A stretch of 11,368 nt of DNA from Bryobacteraceae bacterium (lineage in GTDB: Bacteria > Acidobacteriota > Terriglobia > Bryobacterales > Bryobacteraceae), in NCBI GenBank assembly GCA_030039005.1, contig JASHQT010000303.1:1-11368 (forward strand). The letters run 5' to 3'. Below, piece after piece: positions 1 to 7,873 of the stretch. The translations under genes were made by a program, and so were the position numbers. Below the pieces are notes generated by a model. That model was given only the letters and a program-made list of their open reading frames with translations. It did no database searches and was not told the DNA's origin. Position 1 is the stretch's first letter; each line of letters opens with the position of its first letter.

Positions 1-94
1 ACACGCCGTCCCACACCGACGCCGGAGGCTGCGCGTCCAGCGCGGCCGCAAGACACAACACGATGCCAAGACGCAATTTCATTCTGCGCACCAT
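1..94 (-). CDS. N-terminus of a secreted protein, possibly a small c-type cytochrome (partial)
   Basis: This reading frame enters from the left edge on the minus strand, and only the first 31 codons are visible. It reads as a basic start (MVRRMKLR), a hydrophobic core (LGIVLCLAAAL) and a likely signal-peptidase site at DAQ, followed by QPPASVWDGV. The chosen ATG at 94 has a GGAGA about 12 bases upstream; the in-frame ATG at 82 is an equally possible start. The phrase SVWDGV just after a signal peptide recalls, from memory, small secreted c-type cytochromes of Acidobacteriota, but no CxxCH is reached here, so that identity is an inference. It diverges over 44 bases from a beta-propeller sugar dehydrogenase gene, and such enzymes often pass electrons to a cytochrome. 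Export is fairly sure; function is not. Confidence 0.5.
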   Translation of the reverse strand, partial: MVRRMKLRLGIVLCLAAALDAQPPASVWDGV

Positions 95-138
95 TGTACG
101 CGGCTTTCTCCGAGAACCGATGTGGGAAAATATTTCTG

Positions 139-1398
139 ATGAATCGTCTGGCTTCTTTCGCACTTGTTGCGCTTTGCACTGCGCCGGCTGCACTCGCAGC
201 CGCGCCCGCTTGCGATCCCGATAACGGCGGCATCACCTTGCCCGCGGGATTCTGCGCGCTCATCGCCGCCGACGGCCTGGGGCCCGCGCGGCACCTGGTG
301 GTCGCGCCCAACGGCGACGTCTACGTCGCGCTACAAACCGATAGGAACGGCGGAGGGGGCGTGGTGGCGCTGCGCGACACCAAAGGCGACGGCCACCTCG
401 ATATGAAGGAATCCTTTGGCGAGGGCAGCAGCACCGGTATTGCGCTTCGCAACGGCTACCTTTACGTCGCCAAAGTGCGGTCGGTCGAGCGCTATAAAAT
501 GACGCCCGGGCAACTCAAGCCTCCGGGTGCGCCTGAAGTCGTGGTGAAGGACCTGCCCGGCGAGCGCGAGCACGAAGACAAAGGCATCGCGTTCGACGGC
601 AAAGGTTATCTCTACATCAACGTCGGCGCGCCTTCGAACGCCTGCCAAGCCAGGGATCGCAGGGCGCAGGTTCCGGGCCAGGACCCCTGCCCGATTCTCG
701 AAAAACACGGCGGAATTTGGCGCTTCAGCGAAAGCAAGCTCGGCCAGACGCAGGATGACGGCGTGCGCTTCGCCACCGGCCTGCGCCAAATGCCCGCCAT
801 CGCCTGGCACGACGGCGCGCTGTACATCGCGATGAACAATCGCGATCAGCTCGATACCCTGTGGCCGGGCAAATTCACCGCCAAGGAAAACGCCGAACGT
901 CCCGCTGAGCCGCTGTATCGCGCGGCGCAGGGCTCCAATTTCGGTTGGCCATTCTGCTTCTGGGATTATGGCCAGAAAAAGTTCCTCACCAATCCTGAGT
1001 ACGGCGGAGATGGCAAGTCGTCCGATCGCTGCGGGTCGTTCACGCCTCCGGTGGCCGCCTTCCCCGCGCACTGGGCGCCCGTGGACCTGATGTTTTACTC
1101 CGGCAAGCAGTTTCCGAAGAAATATGACGGCGGCGCGTTCATCGCCTTCCACGGTTCTTGGAATCGCGCGCCGCTGCCACAGGCCGGCTACAACGTGACG
1201 TTCCAGCCCTTCTCAGGCGGGAAGCCGTCGGGTGAATTTGAAGTGTTCGCCAGCGGCTTCACGGGCAAGGCTGAACTCCTGAACCCGGGCGATGCGCTCG
1301 CGCGGCCCGACGGCGTGGCGCAAGCCAACGATGGCTCGCTCTACATCACCGACAGCCAGAAGGGCAAGATCTGGCGAGTATTTTATCGCGCCAAGTAG
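139..1398 (+). CDS. Sorbosone/glucose dehydrogenase-like PQQ beta-propeller protein, secreted
   Basis: This 419-residue protein resembles L-sorbosone dehydrogenase and soluble aldose sugar dehydrogenases. Those are six-bladed propellers that use PQQ to oxidise sugars in the periplasm. Residues 1-20 form a signal peptide (MNRLASFALVALC, cleavage near ALA). Family-like features are His145 in EREHEDKG, at the place of the catalytic base of soluble glucose dehydrogenase, Arg216 in FATGLRQ, and the C-terminal HGSWNR at 338-343. The last blade ends with DGSLYITDSQKGKIWRV. The frame stays open up to a TTG at 94, but the ATG at 139 starts the signal peptide directly and is preferred; only a weak GGGAAAA lies upstream. 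Substrate and PQQ use are not proven by sequence, since many relatives are annotated only by fold. The divergent partial gene on the left may encode its electron acceptor. Confidence 0.8.
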   Translation: MNRLASFALVALCTAPAALAAAPACDPDNGGITLPAGFCALIAADGLGPARHLVVAPNGDVYVALQTDRNGGGGVVALRDTKGDGHLDMKESFGEGSSTGIALRNGYLYVAKVRSVERYKMTPGQLKPPGAPEVVVKDLPGEREHEDKGIAFDGKGYLYINVGAPSNACQARDRRAQVPGQDPCPILEKHGGIWRFSESKLGQTQDDGVRFATGLRQMPAIAWHDGALYIAMNNRDQLDTLWPGKFTAKENAERPAEPLYRAAQGSNFGWPFCFWDYGQKKFLTNPEYGGDGKSSDRCGSFTPPVAAFPAHWAPVDLMFYSGKQFPKKYDGGAFIAFHGSWNRAPLPQAGYNVTFQPFSGGKPSGEFEVFASGFTGKAELLNPGDALARPDGVAQANDGSLYITDSQKGKIWRVFYRAK

Positions 1399-1475
1399 CG
1401 GCTCAACCTCCGCACTCTCGCAATTAGGGCGGCTTCGCACTAAATCCGTCCGTTTTGCCCCCAATTATCGCGATT

Positions 1476-1505
1476 TTGACCTCGGTGTCATGATCGTGTT
1501 ACTCT
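1476..1505 (+). promoter_or_regulatory. Possible sigma70 promoter of the GH13 gene
   Basis: TTGACC (1476-1481) matches five of six bases of the -35 consensus. After 18 bases comes TACTCT (1500-1505), a weak -10 preceded by TG one base upstream, as in extended -10 promoters. Transcription would begin near 1512 and leave a short leader holding the AGGAGGT at 1522-1528. The remainder of the 135-base gap (1399-1533) shows only a poor inverted repeat. Confidence 0.35.
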
Positions 1506-1533
1506 CCTGCGATATCTTTCCAGGAGGTCCCGC

Positions 1534-3633
1534 ATGGCACTCCCTGCCGACCTGCTCAGCAAAAGACAAACCAGCTTCGTCTTGTGGCTGGCTAAAGCGC
1601 CCGCGAACGCTCCGGTGCTCGTAATCGGAGAGTTTCAGCCCGGGAATCCGCCCAGCCTTGCCAACGGAAAGCGCTTCCCGCTCACCGCGGTAGCCGGATT
1701 CACGGACCTGTACGCGATCGCCGCCACCTCGTGCGGACTGACCGACGGTTGGGTGTATCACTATTGGTTCGAAGTTGATGACAGCGATCCTTCGCATCCA
1801 GCGGGGAGCCGCGTCCTCTGCACCGATCCCACAGGTTCCGCGGTCGATTGGCGTTTGCTCGCCCCGCGCATGCCTGCGCCTTACACGGCCGACGATCGCC
1901 AGCCCGCGTCGGCGATCAAGTTCCGCGGCGGCCGGTTAATTCCCTGCGATCCAGGAGGCGAGGAACCCGATTTTACCGGCGACCCCAGTCCCGGGACTTT
2001 GTCACCGAACAACCAACTCGTCATTTACGAAATGCCCACTGCATGGGCCAACACTCCCGAGCCAGGCGACCTGGACATCGGTGTGGGAACGTTTCGCGAC
2101 GTGTTGTCGCTGATCGACATCAATGCCACGGGCGCGAACTTCGACAACCTGGACGTCACGCAAGCCGGCAAAACCTATCTCTTAGACCTGGGCATCAACG
2201 CCCTCGAACTGCTGCCACCCGCCGACAGTTTCTACAAACGCGATTGGGGCTACGATACCTCGCACTACTTGGCCCCTGATTCCGAGTTGGGATTTCCCGA
2301 GGACTTTTCCTCCTCTACCGCCAATCAGGATCTGACCACTTTGGTTCGAACGGCCCACCAGAAAGGAATCCGCTTTTTCATTGACGTCGTCATGGCTTTC
2401 GCGCAACACGAAGCCTATCAGACGATCAATCTGGACGATTTCTATATCACCGACCCGGCGGCCAATCTTAGCGACCCCGATTCCCACACCTCGCGCGGCA
2501 CCGGACTCGCCAACCTGCGCGACGGATTCGGCAGCGTTCTCTGGCGCTACGCGCGCTTCATCAATACCTACGATCCGATCTCCGGCGCCACGGCCTCCGT
2601 GTCGCCCGCGCGCCAGCTCATGTACACATACATTACGCGTTGGATGCGCGACTTCCATGTCGATGGCGTGCGCATGGACAGCGTGGAGAACGTCTCCAAC
2701 TGGGATTTCGTGCAGGGCTACAAGGACCTCGCACGCGCCCTGTTCCTGGAACGCGGCGCCGCACAAGGCGTCAGCGCGGCCGATGCGAACGCGCGCATGT
2801 TAGTGGTCGGCGAAGAACTGAGCGAACCCATGGCGCTGCTCACGCAGGGCCGCCTGGATGGACTCTGGAACGACGATTTCCGGGCCTTGGTCCGCTCCGT
2901 GATTCTGGCCGAAGGCGACAACGGAACGTTCGAGTCCAACGTGCGGACGATGGTGGACTGCCGTCAGCTCGGCTTCACCGATGGCGCGCAAGCGGTCAAT
3001 TACATCACCAGTCACGATGTCGAGGGCTATCGCCGTGAACGGCTGTACAATTTTCTGCTGAACGTTGGTCTGTCCGGGCAGGATCTGGAGAAGCGCGCCA
3101 AGCTGGCGTTCGTATGTCTGCTCACGTCGGTCGGCATCCCTATGATCCTGGCAGGCGATGAGTTCTGCGATCAACATTCGCGCTTCGATATCAACGGCAA
3201 CGTGGATCAGGCCGGAGGCAAACAGGTAGACCCGGTCACCTACGCGCGACTGGAAGGCACCGATCCCACTACGCAGATGCGCCAGCGAATTCTGGTTTAT
3301 GTATCGACGTTGGTGAAGCTGCGGACGTCCTACCCGGCGCTCAGCGTGAACGACAACAACTTCATCCAGGTGGATTTCAACGACGGCAAGCGCGTGATGG
3401 CCTGGACGCGCGGCGGCGCCGGCATGGATCCTTTGGTAGTGCTGGCTAATTTCTCCGCCTTCACGAGTTCCCCGAACGGATCGAATCCCGCCGAATACGT
3501 AGTGCCGAACTGGCCGGCTACGCCGGCCGGCAAGCAATGGCACGAGGTGACGCAGAACCGCGTGGTGCCGCCGGAGTGGATCGGCCGCGAGCCGATTTAT
3601 CCTTGGGAAGCGAAAGTGTATATCGTGCAGTAA
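1534..3633 (+). CDS. Alpha-amylase family (GH13) glycosyl hydrolase, debranching-like, cytoplasmic
   Basis: This 699-residue protein has no signal peptide, so it probably works inside the cell on glycogen- or maltodextrin-type glucans. The ATG is fixed by a perfect AGGAGGT five bases upstream. Residues of about 10-115 look like the beta-sandwich (CBM48/E-set) preceding the barrel in pullulanase- and isoamylase-like enzymes. The barrel carries RDWGYDTSHYLAP (236-248), similar to pullulanase NWGYD. The catalytic triad is present: Asp382 in GVRMD with Arg380 (region II), Glu427 in VVGEE (region III), and His494-Asp495 in YITSHD (region IV). Region I is odd: DVVMAF (284-289) has Ala-Phe where most relatives have Asn-His. 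Region II ends in Glu-Asn rather than Lys-His. A C-terminal beta domain follows. Membership in GH13 is near certain; the exact activity (pullulanase, glucanotransferase, amylase) cannot be read off. It converges on cdsA with 8 bases between stops. Confidence 0.9.
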   Translation: MALPADLLSKRQTSFVLWLAKAPANAPVLVIGEFQPGNPPSLANGKRFPLTAVAGFTDLYAIAATSCGLTDGWVYHYWFEVDDSDPSHPAGSRVLCTDPTGSAVDWRLLAPRMPAPYTADDRQPASAIKFRGGRLIPCDPGGEEPDFTGDPSPGTLSPNNQLVIYEMPTAWANTPEPGDLDIGVGTFRDVLSLIDINATGANFDNLDVTQAGKTYLLDLGINALELLPPADSFYKRDWGYDTSHYLAPDSELGFPEDFSSSTANQDLTTLVRTAHQKGIRFFIDVVMAFAQHEAYQTINLDDFYITDPAANLSDPDSHTSRGTGLANLRDGFGSVLWRYARFINTYDPISGATASVSPARQLMYTYITRWMRDFHVDGVRMDSVENVSNWDFVQGYKDLARALFLERGAAQGVSAADANARMLVVGEELSEPMALLTQGRLDGLWNDDFRALVRSVILAEGDNGTFESNVRTMVDCRQLGFTDGAQAVNYITSHDVEGYRRERLYNFLLNVGLSGQDLEKRAKLAFVCLLTSVGIPMILAGDEFCDQHSRFDINGNVDQAGGKQVDPVTYARLEGTDPTTQMRQRILVYVSTLVKLRTSYPALSVNDNNFIQVDFNDGKRVMAWTRGGAGMDPLVVLANFSAFTSSPNGSNPAEYVVPNWPATPAGKQWHEVTQNRVVPPEWIGREPIYPWEAKVYIVQ

Positions 3634-3641
3634 CGAGGCGA

Positions 3642-4412
3642 TCACCAGCCCAAGCCGCTGACCACAAAATACACCACCGGCAACGCGAACAGGCTGCTAT
3701 CCACGCGGTCCAGCCAACCGCCGTGCCCCGGCAGCAGAGTGCCGCTATCCTTCACGCCCGCGCCGCGCTTCATGGCCGATTCGCACAGATCGCCGCACTG
3801 CCCCGCGATGTTCGCAATCACCGTCAGCCCTAAGGCGCCGGCCAACGGAACCGCCGGCAGCAGCCAGTGAAAATAGAGCGCGCCGTACATCACCGAAGCG
3901 ACCGTCGAGGCGGCCGCACCTTCCCACGATTTCCCCGGGCTGACCTCGGGCGCCAGCTTATGGCGGCCGAAACTACGGCCCACGTACAACGCCGCAATGT
4001 CGCCCGCCCAGTTCAGCGACAGCGCGAAGAAGAGCCAATACGGGCTGATGGCGCGCAGCTCGACGCCGCTGCGCAGCGATCCAAACGCATACGCGACACC
4101 CAGCAGCAGCGCCGCCGCATTCGGCAAAGCCTGCGCCATCTCGCGCGACCGCAGCGCCAAAGCCATCGCGACGATCGCCACCAGCACGAACGGCGTCACA
4201 TCCTTGCCCGGAAGCAACAGGATCAGAAGTCCCGCGGCGTATCCAAATAGATTCGGCTTCGCGATGCCGTGCCGCGCCACCAAATCCGCATACTCGCGGA
4301 AACACAAAACAGCAACCGCCCCTACCGTAATCAGGAACGCCCATCGCGGTGCCCACAGCACGATGTAGACGAAAAACGGGATGAGGAGAAGCGCGGTGAG
4401 AATGCGCGTCAT
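3642..4412 (-). CDS. cdsA: Phosphatidate cytidylyltransferase (CDP-diglyceride synthase)
   Basis: This 256-residue integral membrane enzyme makes CDP-diacylglycerol from phosphatidic acid and CTP, the branch point to all bacterial phospholipids. The sequence is a run of hydrophobic helices starting with ILTALLLIPFFVYIVLW. The cytoplasmic motif WAGDIAALYVGRSFGRHKLAP is followed by SPGKSWEG. The complete CDS signature occupies residues 212-238: SAMKR, then VKDSG, then PGHGGWLDRVD with its metal- and substrate-binding Asp, Lys and Arg residues. The frame is open further upstream, but that part reads as arginine-rich shadow sequence of uppS. The ATG at 4412 is chosen because it begins the first hydrophobic helix and overlaps the uppS stop as ATGA, implying translational coupling. 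The usual followers dxr and rseP are absent; the next gene is the convergent GH13 gene. Confidence 0.95.
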   Translation of the reverse strand: MTRILTALLLIPFFVYIVLWAPRWAFLITVGAVAVLCFREYADLVARHGIAKPNLFGYAAGLLILLLPGKDVTPFVLVAIVAMALALRSREMAQALPNAAALLLGVAYAFGSLRSGVELRAISPYWLFFALSLNWAGDIAALYVGRSFGRHKLAPEVSPGKSWEGAAASTVASVMYGALYFHWLLPAVPLAGALGLTVIANIAGQCGDLCESAMKRGAGVKDSGTLLPGHGGWLDRVDSSLFALPVVYFVVSGLGW

Positions 4413-5236
4413 CGCGCCAGCGAACCGGCCGCTTCCACCAACTCCTGATCGCCGCCGGCCACCGGACCCAGGCCGCCGAACCGCCGGTCGCGCTTCTGGT
4501 AATCCAGAATGGCGTCGAGAAGATCCGCCCGCCGGAAGTCCGGCCACAACGTTTCGGTCAGGTACAGCTCGGCGTAAGCGATCTGCCACAGCAGAAAATT
4601 ACTAACGCGCATTTCGCCCGATGTGCGGATCAGCAGATCGGGATCGGGAAGGCCCGCCGTATAGAGCCGCGACGCGATGGCTTCTTCATCGACGCGCAAA
4701 TCGCGCAGCCGCCCCTCCGTGCGCGCCTCATCCACCAGCGAATTGATGGCGTCCACCAGCTCCGCCCTTCCGCTATAGTTGATGGCGACATTCAGCCGCA
4801 TGCCCGGATTGCGCGCGGTCCGCTCGGTCACGTTTTCCAGTTCCTCGCGGACCGGCGCCGGAAGTTGGTCCATCCGTCCCATGCACGTGAATCGAATCCC
4901 ATTGCGCACCAGATCGGGAAGCTCGCGGGTCAAATACAGCCGCAGCAGGCGCCACAGCATGTCCACCTCGGCGCGCGGCCGCTTCCAGTTCTCCGCCGAA
5001 AACGCGTAGAGCGTCAAGGCCTGGATTCCGAGCCGTGTGCACGTTTCAATCGTGGTTCTGACGGGCTCCATCCCCGCCTTGTGGCCGGCCACGCGCGGCA
5101 GATTGCGCCGCCGCGCCCAGCGTCCATTGCCGTCCATGATGATGGCGATGTGCGCGGGCAAACGTGCCGGATCGATCGAACTGGCGAGGATCCAATCCTT
5201 GCTCGCGGGCTTGAGAACCTCGAACAGGTCTTTCAT
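4409..5236 (-). CDS. uppS: Undecaprenyl diphosphate synthase (cis-prenyltransferase)
   Basis: This 275-residue cytosolic enzyme condenses isopentenyl diphosphate onto farnesyl diphosphate in cis. The C55 carrier it makes is used for peptidoglycan and O-antigen synthesis. Diagnostic motifs are HIAIIMDGNGRWA (29-41) with the Mg-binding, catalytic Asp35; RVAGHKAG (48-55); LTLYAFSAENWKRP; VAINYSGRAEL; and near the C-terminus the family signature DLLIRTSGEMRVSNFLLWQ followed by YAELYLTETLWPDF. The N-terminus before the first motif (about 28 residues) is slightly longer than in E. coli, and the C-terminal tail is Gly/Ala rich. The ATG at 5236 is the only good start; the sequence before it is AT-rich with no clear Shine-Dalgarno. 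Its TGA overlaps the cdsA ATG, a widespread uppS-cdsA pairing that links wall-lipid and phospholipid synthesis. Confidence 0.97.
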   Translation of the reverse strand: MKDLFEVLKPASKDWILASSIDPARLPAHIAIIMDGNGRWARRRNLPRVAGHKAGMEPVRTTIETCTRLGIQALTLYAFSAENWKRPRAEVDMLWRLLRLYLTRELPDLVRNGIRFTCMGRMDQLPAPVREELENVTERTARNPGMRLNVAINYSGRAELVDAINSLVDEARTEGRLRDLRVDEEAIASRLYTAGLPDPDLLIRTSGEMRVSNFLLWQIAYAELYLTETLWPDFRRADLLDAILDYQKRDRRFGGLGPVAGGDQELVEAAGSLAR

Positions 5237-5285
5237 TAACTAAATTGCTATGGTACACCGGACAGCGCCGCGCGTCGTAGCCGGT

Positions 5286-5305
5286 TGTGCGGGGCGCCCC
5301 GCGCG
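5286..5305 (-). terminator. GC-rich palindrome just past the 5306-6703 gene, possible hairpin terminator
   Basis: GCGGGGCGCCCCGC (5289-5302) is a perfect 14-base palindrome, extendable outward by G-U and G-C pairs to about 5286-5305. It directly abuts the stop codon of the minus-strand gene. As RNA it could fold into a strong hairpin. No U-tract follows, so it may be a Rho-assisted stop or an mRNA 3'-end stabiliser rather than a classical intrinsic terminator. The rest of the 69-base gap before uppS (5237-5285) shows no convincing promoter. Confidence 0.35.
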
Positions 5306-6703
5306 CTACTGGATCGGAATCGTTACGCTGGATTGCGTTTCGACGCCGCCGATCGTGATCACCACCGGCTCATTGCCGCTCGGCACGCTGGATGGAATCA
5401 TGACGTTGAATTGATAGAGACCGCTGATCGAGCCCGGCGAAAGACCGGCGTATAGGACATCTTGCGATGGGACGGTGACGCCACCGATCGTGACTGTGAT
5501 GGAATTGGTCAAAGTCGCGATTCCGGTATCGAGCGTTCCCGCCGTGACTGCGGGACTGACAGCGCCGAATCCGGTCCCATAGAGAGAGACCACGTCGCCT
5601 GGCGCGGCGGGCGATCCGCCGGCCACCACGCTCGGCTCCGCCACAATCGTATAGGTATTGGCGATCTCGGCCGCAATGCTGTTCGAGTTCTGGAAGGTGA
5701 AAAATGCGGGCGCGAACGGCTGCAGCGTTTGGAGCATCGCAATGGCGCTATTGACCCCGCTCGTCGATGCGGGATTGAGCGTCACCGTGACGGTCACCGG
5801 TCCCGTCCCTGTGAAGTTCGGCATTTGTGCATTGATCTGGCCTTCGCTGACGTAAGCGATGGGTATCTGTTCGGGTTGCGCAATGCCTGGTCCAGCGACC
5901 TCCACGCCCACGCAGCCCAACTGGGTCGGATAGGCGCCGTTGACGTAATCTCCAGGACCGGCGGTGCGCGTATAGCCCGAAGTCTCAAACCCGGATCCGT
6001 AAATCGTCACCATGGACCCCGCGGAGAAACCCGGCTGAAATGACGCACCGTTCACCAGGCTCTGAAACACCGGCGTTCCCGTAAGATTACACGTTCCTTG
6101 ATTGGTCAGGGTCTGCACGTTGGTATAGACGTAATCGCCCTGCGGCCCGCCGTCGCCGTTGCCAGCCACGGCAGCCACGTACACGTGCAAACGCCCGTTC
6201 TCCTGCGCCGGCGGCACCCAGTCCACGTCGAATTCGTAAGATTCACCCGTGCCGCCATGTGGCGCGTTGTGATGCTCGGCGAATTGCCGCAGAATGTTGC
6301 CGCCGCAGGGAGGCGGCGACCCGTACTGCGTTCCGTCATCGCACGCCACCTGCTCCGGCAATGTCGTGCTGGGAATCGAAAATGTGCCCGCTGACACGCT
6401 CTCATCGTTCTCCGGGCGAATGGTGATCTGAAACCCCCACGTCGAGGCGCTGGGATTTTGCACGACGATCCGAATCAATTGCCCCACGCTCGGGACATAG
6501 CCGCCGCCGCCATTGCCCACCATCACCGTGAGCGAACCGCTTGTCGCACTATTCGCCGGACCGTATGAGTTGTGGCACGTGCTGCAATTGGCGCCTCCAT
6601 GGTCCGCGGGCGCACCCGTATAACCGATGCTGGGGGTAACGCTCTCCGCCACAACCAGGCTCGGCAGTAAGACGAACCATGCGACCAGGACGAGACGAGT
6701 CAT
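5306..6703 (-). CDS. Secreted protein with N-terminal CxxCH (choice-of-anchor V/reeler-like) region and TIGR03437 C-terminal domain
   Basis: This 465-residue protein begins with a signal peptide (LVLVAWFVLLPSLVVAE). The mature start GYTGAPADHGGANCSTCH places a CxxCH heme-binding motif at 40-44. Sequences of the form GYTGAP...NC..CH are typical of the choice-of-anchor V region, which resembles a reeler domain. A beta-rich region follows, with two further cysteines (VACDDG and PPPCGG) that may form a disulfide. From about residue 208 to the end lies the TIGR03437 domain of Solibacter-type bacteria. It has two related halves, each with a YG-x-GF motif (VTIYGSGF 232-239, VSLYGTGF 372-379), and each ends in a stretch like GQINAQMP or YQFNVMIP. 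Its cellular role is unknown; the C-terminal domain may aid surface display or export. Heme attachment is possible but unproven. No strong Shine-Dalgarno precedes the ATG. Confidence 0.8.
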   Translation of the reverse strand: MTRLVLVAWFVLLPSLVVAESVTPSIGYTGAPADHGGANCSTCHNSYGPANSATSGSLTVMVGNGGGGYVPSVGQLIRIVVQNPSASTWGFQITIRPENDESVSAGTFSIPSTTLPEQVACDDGTQYGSPPPCGGNILRQFAEHHNAPHGGTGESYEFDVDWVPPAQENGRLHVYVAAVAGNGDGGPQGDYVYTNVQTLTNQGTCNLTGTPVFQSLVNGASFQPGFSAGSMVTIYGSGFETSGYTRTAGPGDYVNGAYPTQLGCVGVEVAGPGIAQPEQIPIAYVSEGQINAQMPNFTGTGPVTVTVTLNPASTSGVNSAIAMLQTLQPFAPAFFTFQNSNSIAAEIANTYTIVAEPSVVAGGSPAAPGDVVSLYGTGFGAVSPAVTAGTLDTGIATLTNSITVTIGGVTVPSQDVLYAGLSPGSISGLYQFNVMIPSSVPSGNEPVVITIGGVETQSSVTIPIQ

Positions 6704-6741
6704 CGGAAAGTTAGACCAAGCTTACGCGGAAACGTTACCCA

Positions 6742-6747
6742 ATTGTA
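6742..6747 (-). promoter_or_regulatory. Likely -10 box of the CxxCH/TIGR03437 gene
   Basis: On the minus strand this reads TACAAT, five of six bases of the -10 consensus, within an AT-rich island (6739-6785) between mutY and the gene. Transcription would start near 6735, about 32 bases before the ATG at 6703. The hexamer 17 bases further upstream (TTACGG) is a poor -35, so an activator or an alternative sigma factor may be involved. Confidence 0.4.
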
Positions 6748-6782
6748 TTACTTAGAATGAAAATCCGTAACAGAACTTACTT

Positions 6783-7853
6783 TTATTCCTCCGCATGCTT
6801 GTTTATCCCCAGGCACGCGAGAGCCTTGCGGGCGGTAGTACTTAGCGGTAACTTCGCAAGATTAGCCAGCGCGACCCACCGGAACCCCTTTGGACAGCCT
6901 CTGAGCAACGCCGGCGCGAGCGACGCCCGGTTTACCTGGACTAAGTAAGTGGTGTGGACGATGGCATGGCGAAACTTGCCCGCCGTTTCGAAAACCGTTG
7001 CGTTCGGCATCTGTTCCCTTTCGGGCAGCTCCCAAAATCCCGCCAGGCGCCGGCTTTCCCCCGCCCTGCGCCACAGCAAAACCTGGCCGCTTTTCTCGAT
7101 CGCCAATAGCCGTAGCGCACGCTGGCTCGCGCCTCTACGCCCTCCGCGCAACGGCAATTCTTTCTCGATCCCCAGTTCGCGCGCGCAACAATACGTGCCG
7201 ATCGGGCAGGCGGCGCAGAGCGGTTGTTTCGGCAGACAAACAGTAGCCCCCAGTTCCATCAGGGCTTGATTGAAGTCGCCCGGATGCCGGCGATCCAGCA
7301 ATTTCGCCGCACTCTCGCCCAACCTCTTGCGCACAACCGGCGATTGGATGTCGCCGCGCTCGCCTCCGAGCCGGCTCAGAACCCGCAGGACGTTGCCGTC
7401 CAGGGCCGCATGCGGACGCCCGAAAGCGATGCTGGCCACCGCAGCCGCAGTGTAATCGCCGATGCCCGGCAACTCGCGTATCGCGGGATAATCGCTCGGA
7501 AAATCCGGCAACTCCTGGATGAGCCGCGCAGCTTTTTGTAAGTTGCGGGCTCGCGAGTAATAACCCAGTCCCGCCCAGGCGGCCAGCAAATCCTGCTCAC
7601 GCGCCGCGGCCAGCGCCGCCACATCTGGAAACAAGGCCAGGAAGCGCTCATAATAAGGAATCACCGCCGCCACGCGAGTCTGCTGGAGCATGATCTCCGA
7701 GATCCAGATGCCGTAGGGATCCCGGGTCCGCCGCCACGGCAGATCGCGCTGGTGCGCGCGATACCACTTGAGCAGCGTGCGGCGAACCCGCGCCATCTCG
7801 CCAGGTGCATCGTGCCAGGGCGTTTTGGGAAGCGCTGTTCTCAGAATTGTCAT
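6783..7853 (-). CDS. mutY: A/G-specific adenine DNA glycosylase
   Basis: This 356-residue base-excision repair enzyme removes adenine mispaired with 8-oxoguanine, preventing G:C to T:A mutations. All marks are present: LPWR (38-41); SEIMLQQTRV with catalytic Glu53; the helix-hairpin-helix LPGIGDYTAAA (128-138); LDGNVLRVL with catalytic Asp152; and the 4Fe-4S loop Cys206-x6-Cys213-x2-Cys216-x5-Cys222. The C-terminal third is the NUDIX-like 8-oxoG recognition domain (LLAIEKSGQVLLWRR, FWELPERE, then KFRHAIVHTTYLV at the FSH-loop position). The frame opens at a GTG at 7886, but the ATG at 7853 is preferred because it sits about 14 bases after a start predicted from the TATACT box. The ATG at 7796 is a third option that loses nothing conserved. 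It diverges from phoR. Confidence 0.95.
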   Translation of the reverse strand: MTILRTALPKTPWHDAPGEMARVRRTLLKWYRAHQRDLPWRRTRDPYGIWISEIMLQQTRVAAVIPYYERFLALFPDVAALAAAREQDLLAAWAGLGYYSRARNLQKAARLIQELPDFPSDYPAIRELPGIGDYTAAAVASIAFGRPHAALDGNVLRVLSRLGGERGDIQSPVVRKRLGESAAKLLDRRHPGDFNQALMELGATVCLPKQPLCAACPIGTYCCARELGIEKELPLRGGRRGASQRALRLLAIEKSGQVLLWRRAGESRRLAGFWELPEREQMPNATVFETAGKFRHAIVHTTYLVQVNRASLAPALLRGCPKGFRWVALANLAKLPLSTTARKALACLGINKHAEE

Positions 7854-7873
7854 TTTATCGACTGCAAGGAACG

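Noticed and set aside
331..1152. A 273-codon minus-strand frame within the dehydrogenase gene
   Set aside because: It is antisense to a well-supported propeller gene and reads as Ala/Arg/Val-rich composition without motifs.
1421..1466. Inverted repeat CAATTAGGGC / GCCCCCAATT as a terminator after the dehydrogenase gene
   Set aside because: It is imperfect, with mismatches and a loop of about 26 bases, and is followed by no T-run.
2800..3645. A 281-codon minus-strand frame within the GH13 gene
   Set aside because: It is antisense to motif-confirmed GH13 barrel sequence (Glu427, His494-Asp495), has no recognisable motif of its own and would overlap the end of cdsA.
4413..4589. N-terminal extension of the cdsA frame
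   Set aside because: The extra 59 codons are Arg/Gly-rich shadow sequence lying wholly over the uppS C-terminus; the ATGA-coupled start at 4412 directly precedes the first membrane helix.
6734..6771. GTTAC / GTAAC arms flanking the -10 of the CxxCH gene as an operator
   Set aside because: Only five bases match and the 28-base spacing is not typical of a single operator; likely chance in AT-rich DNA.
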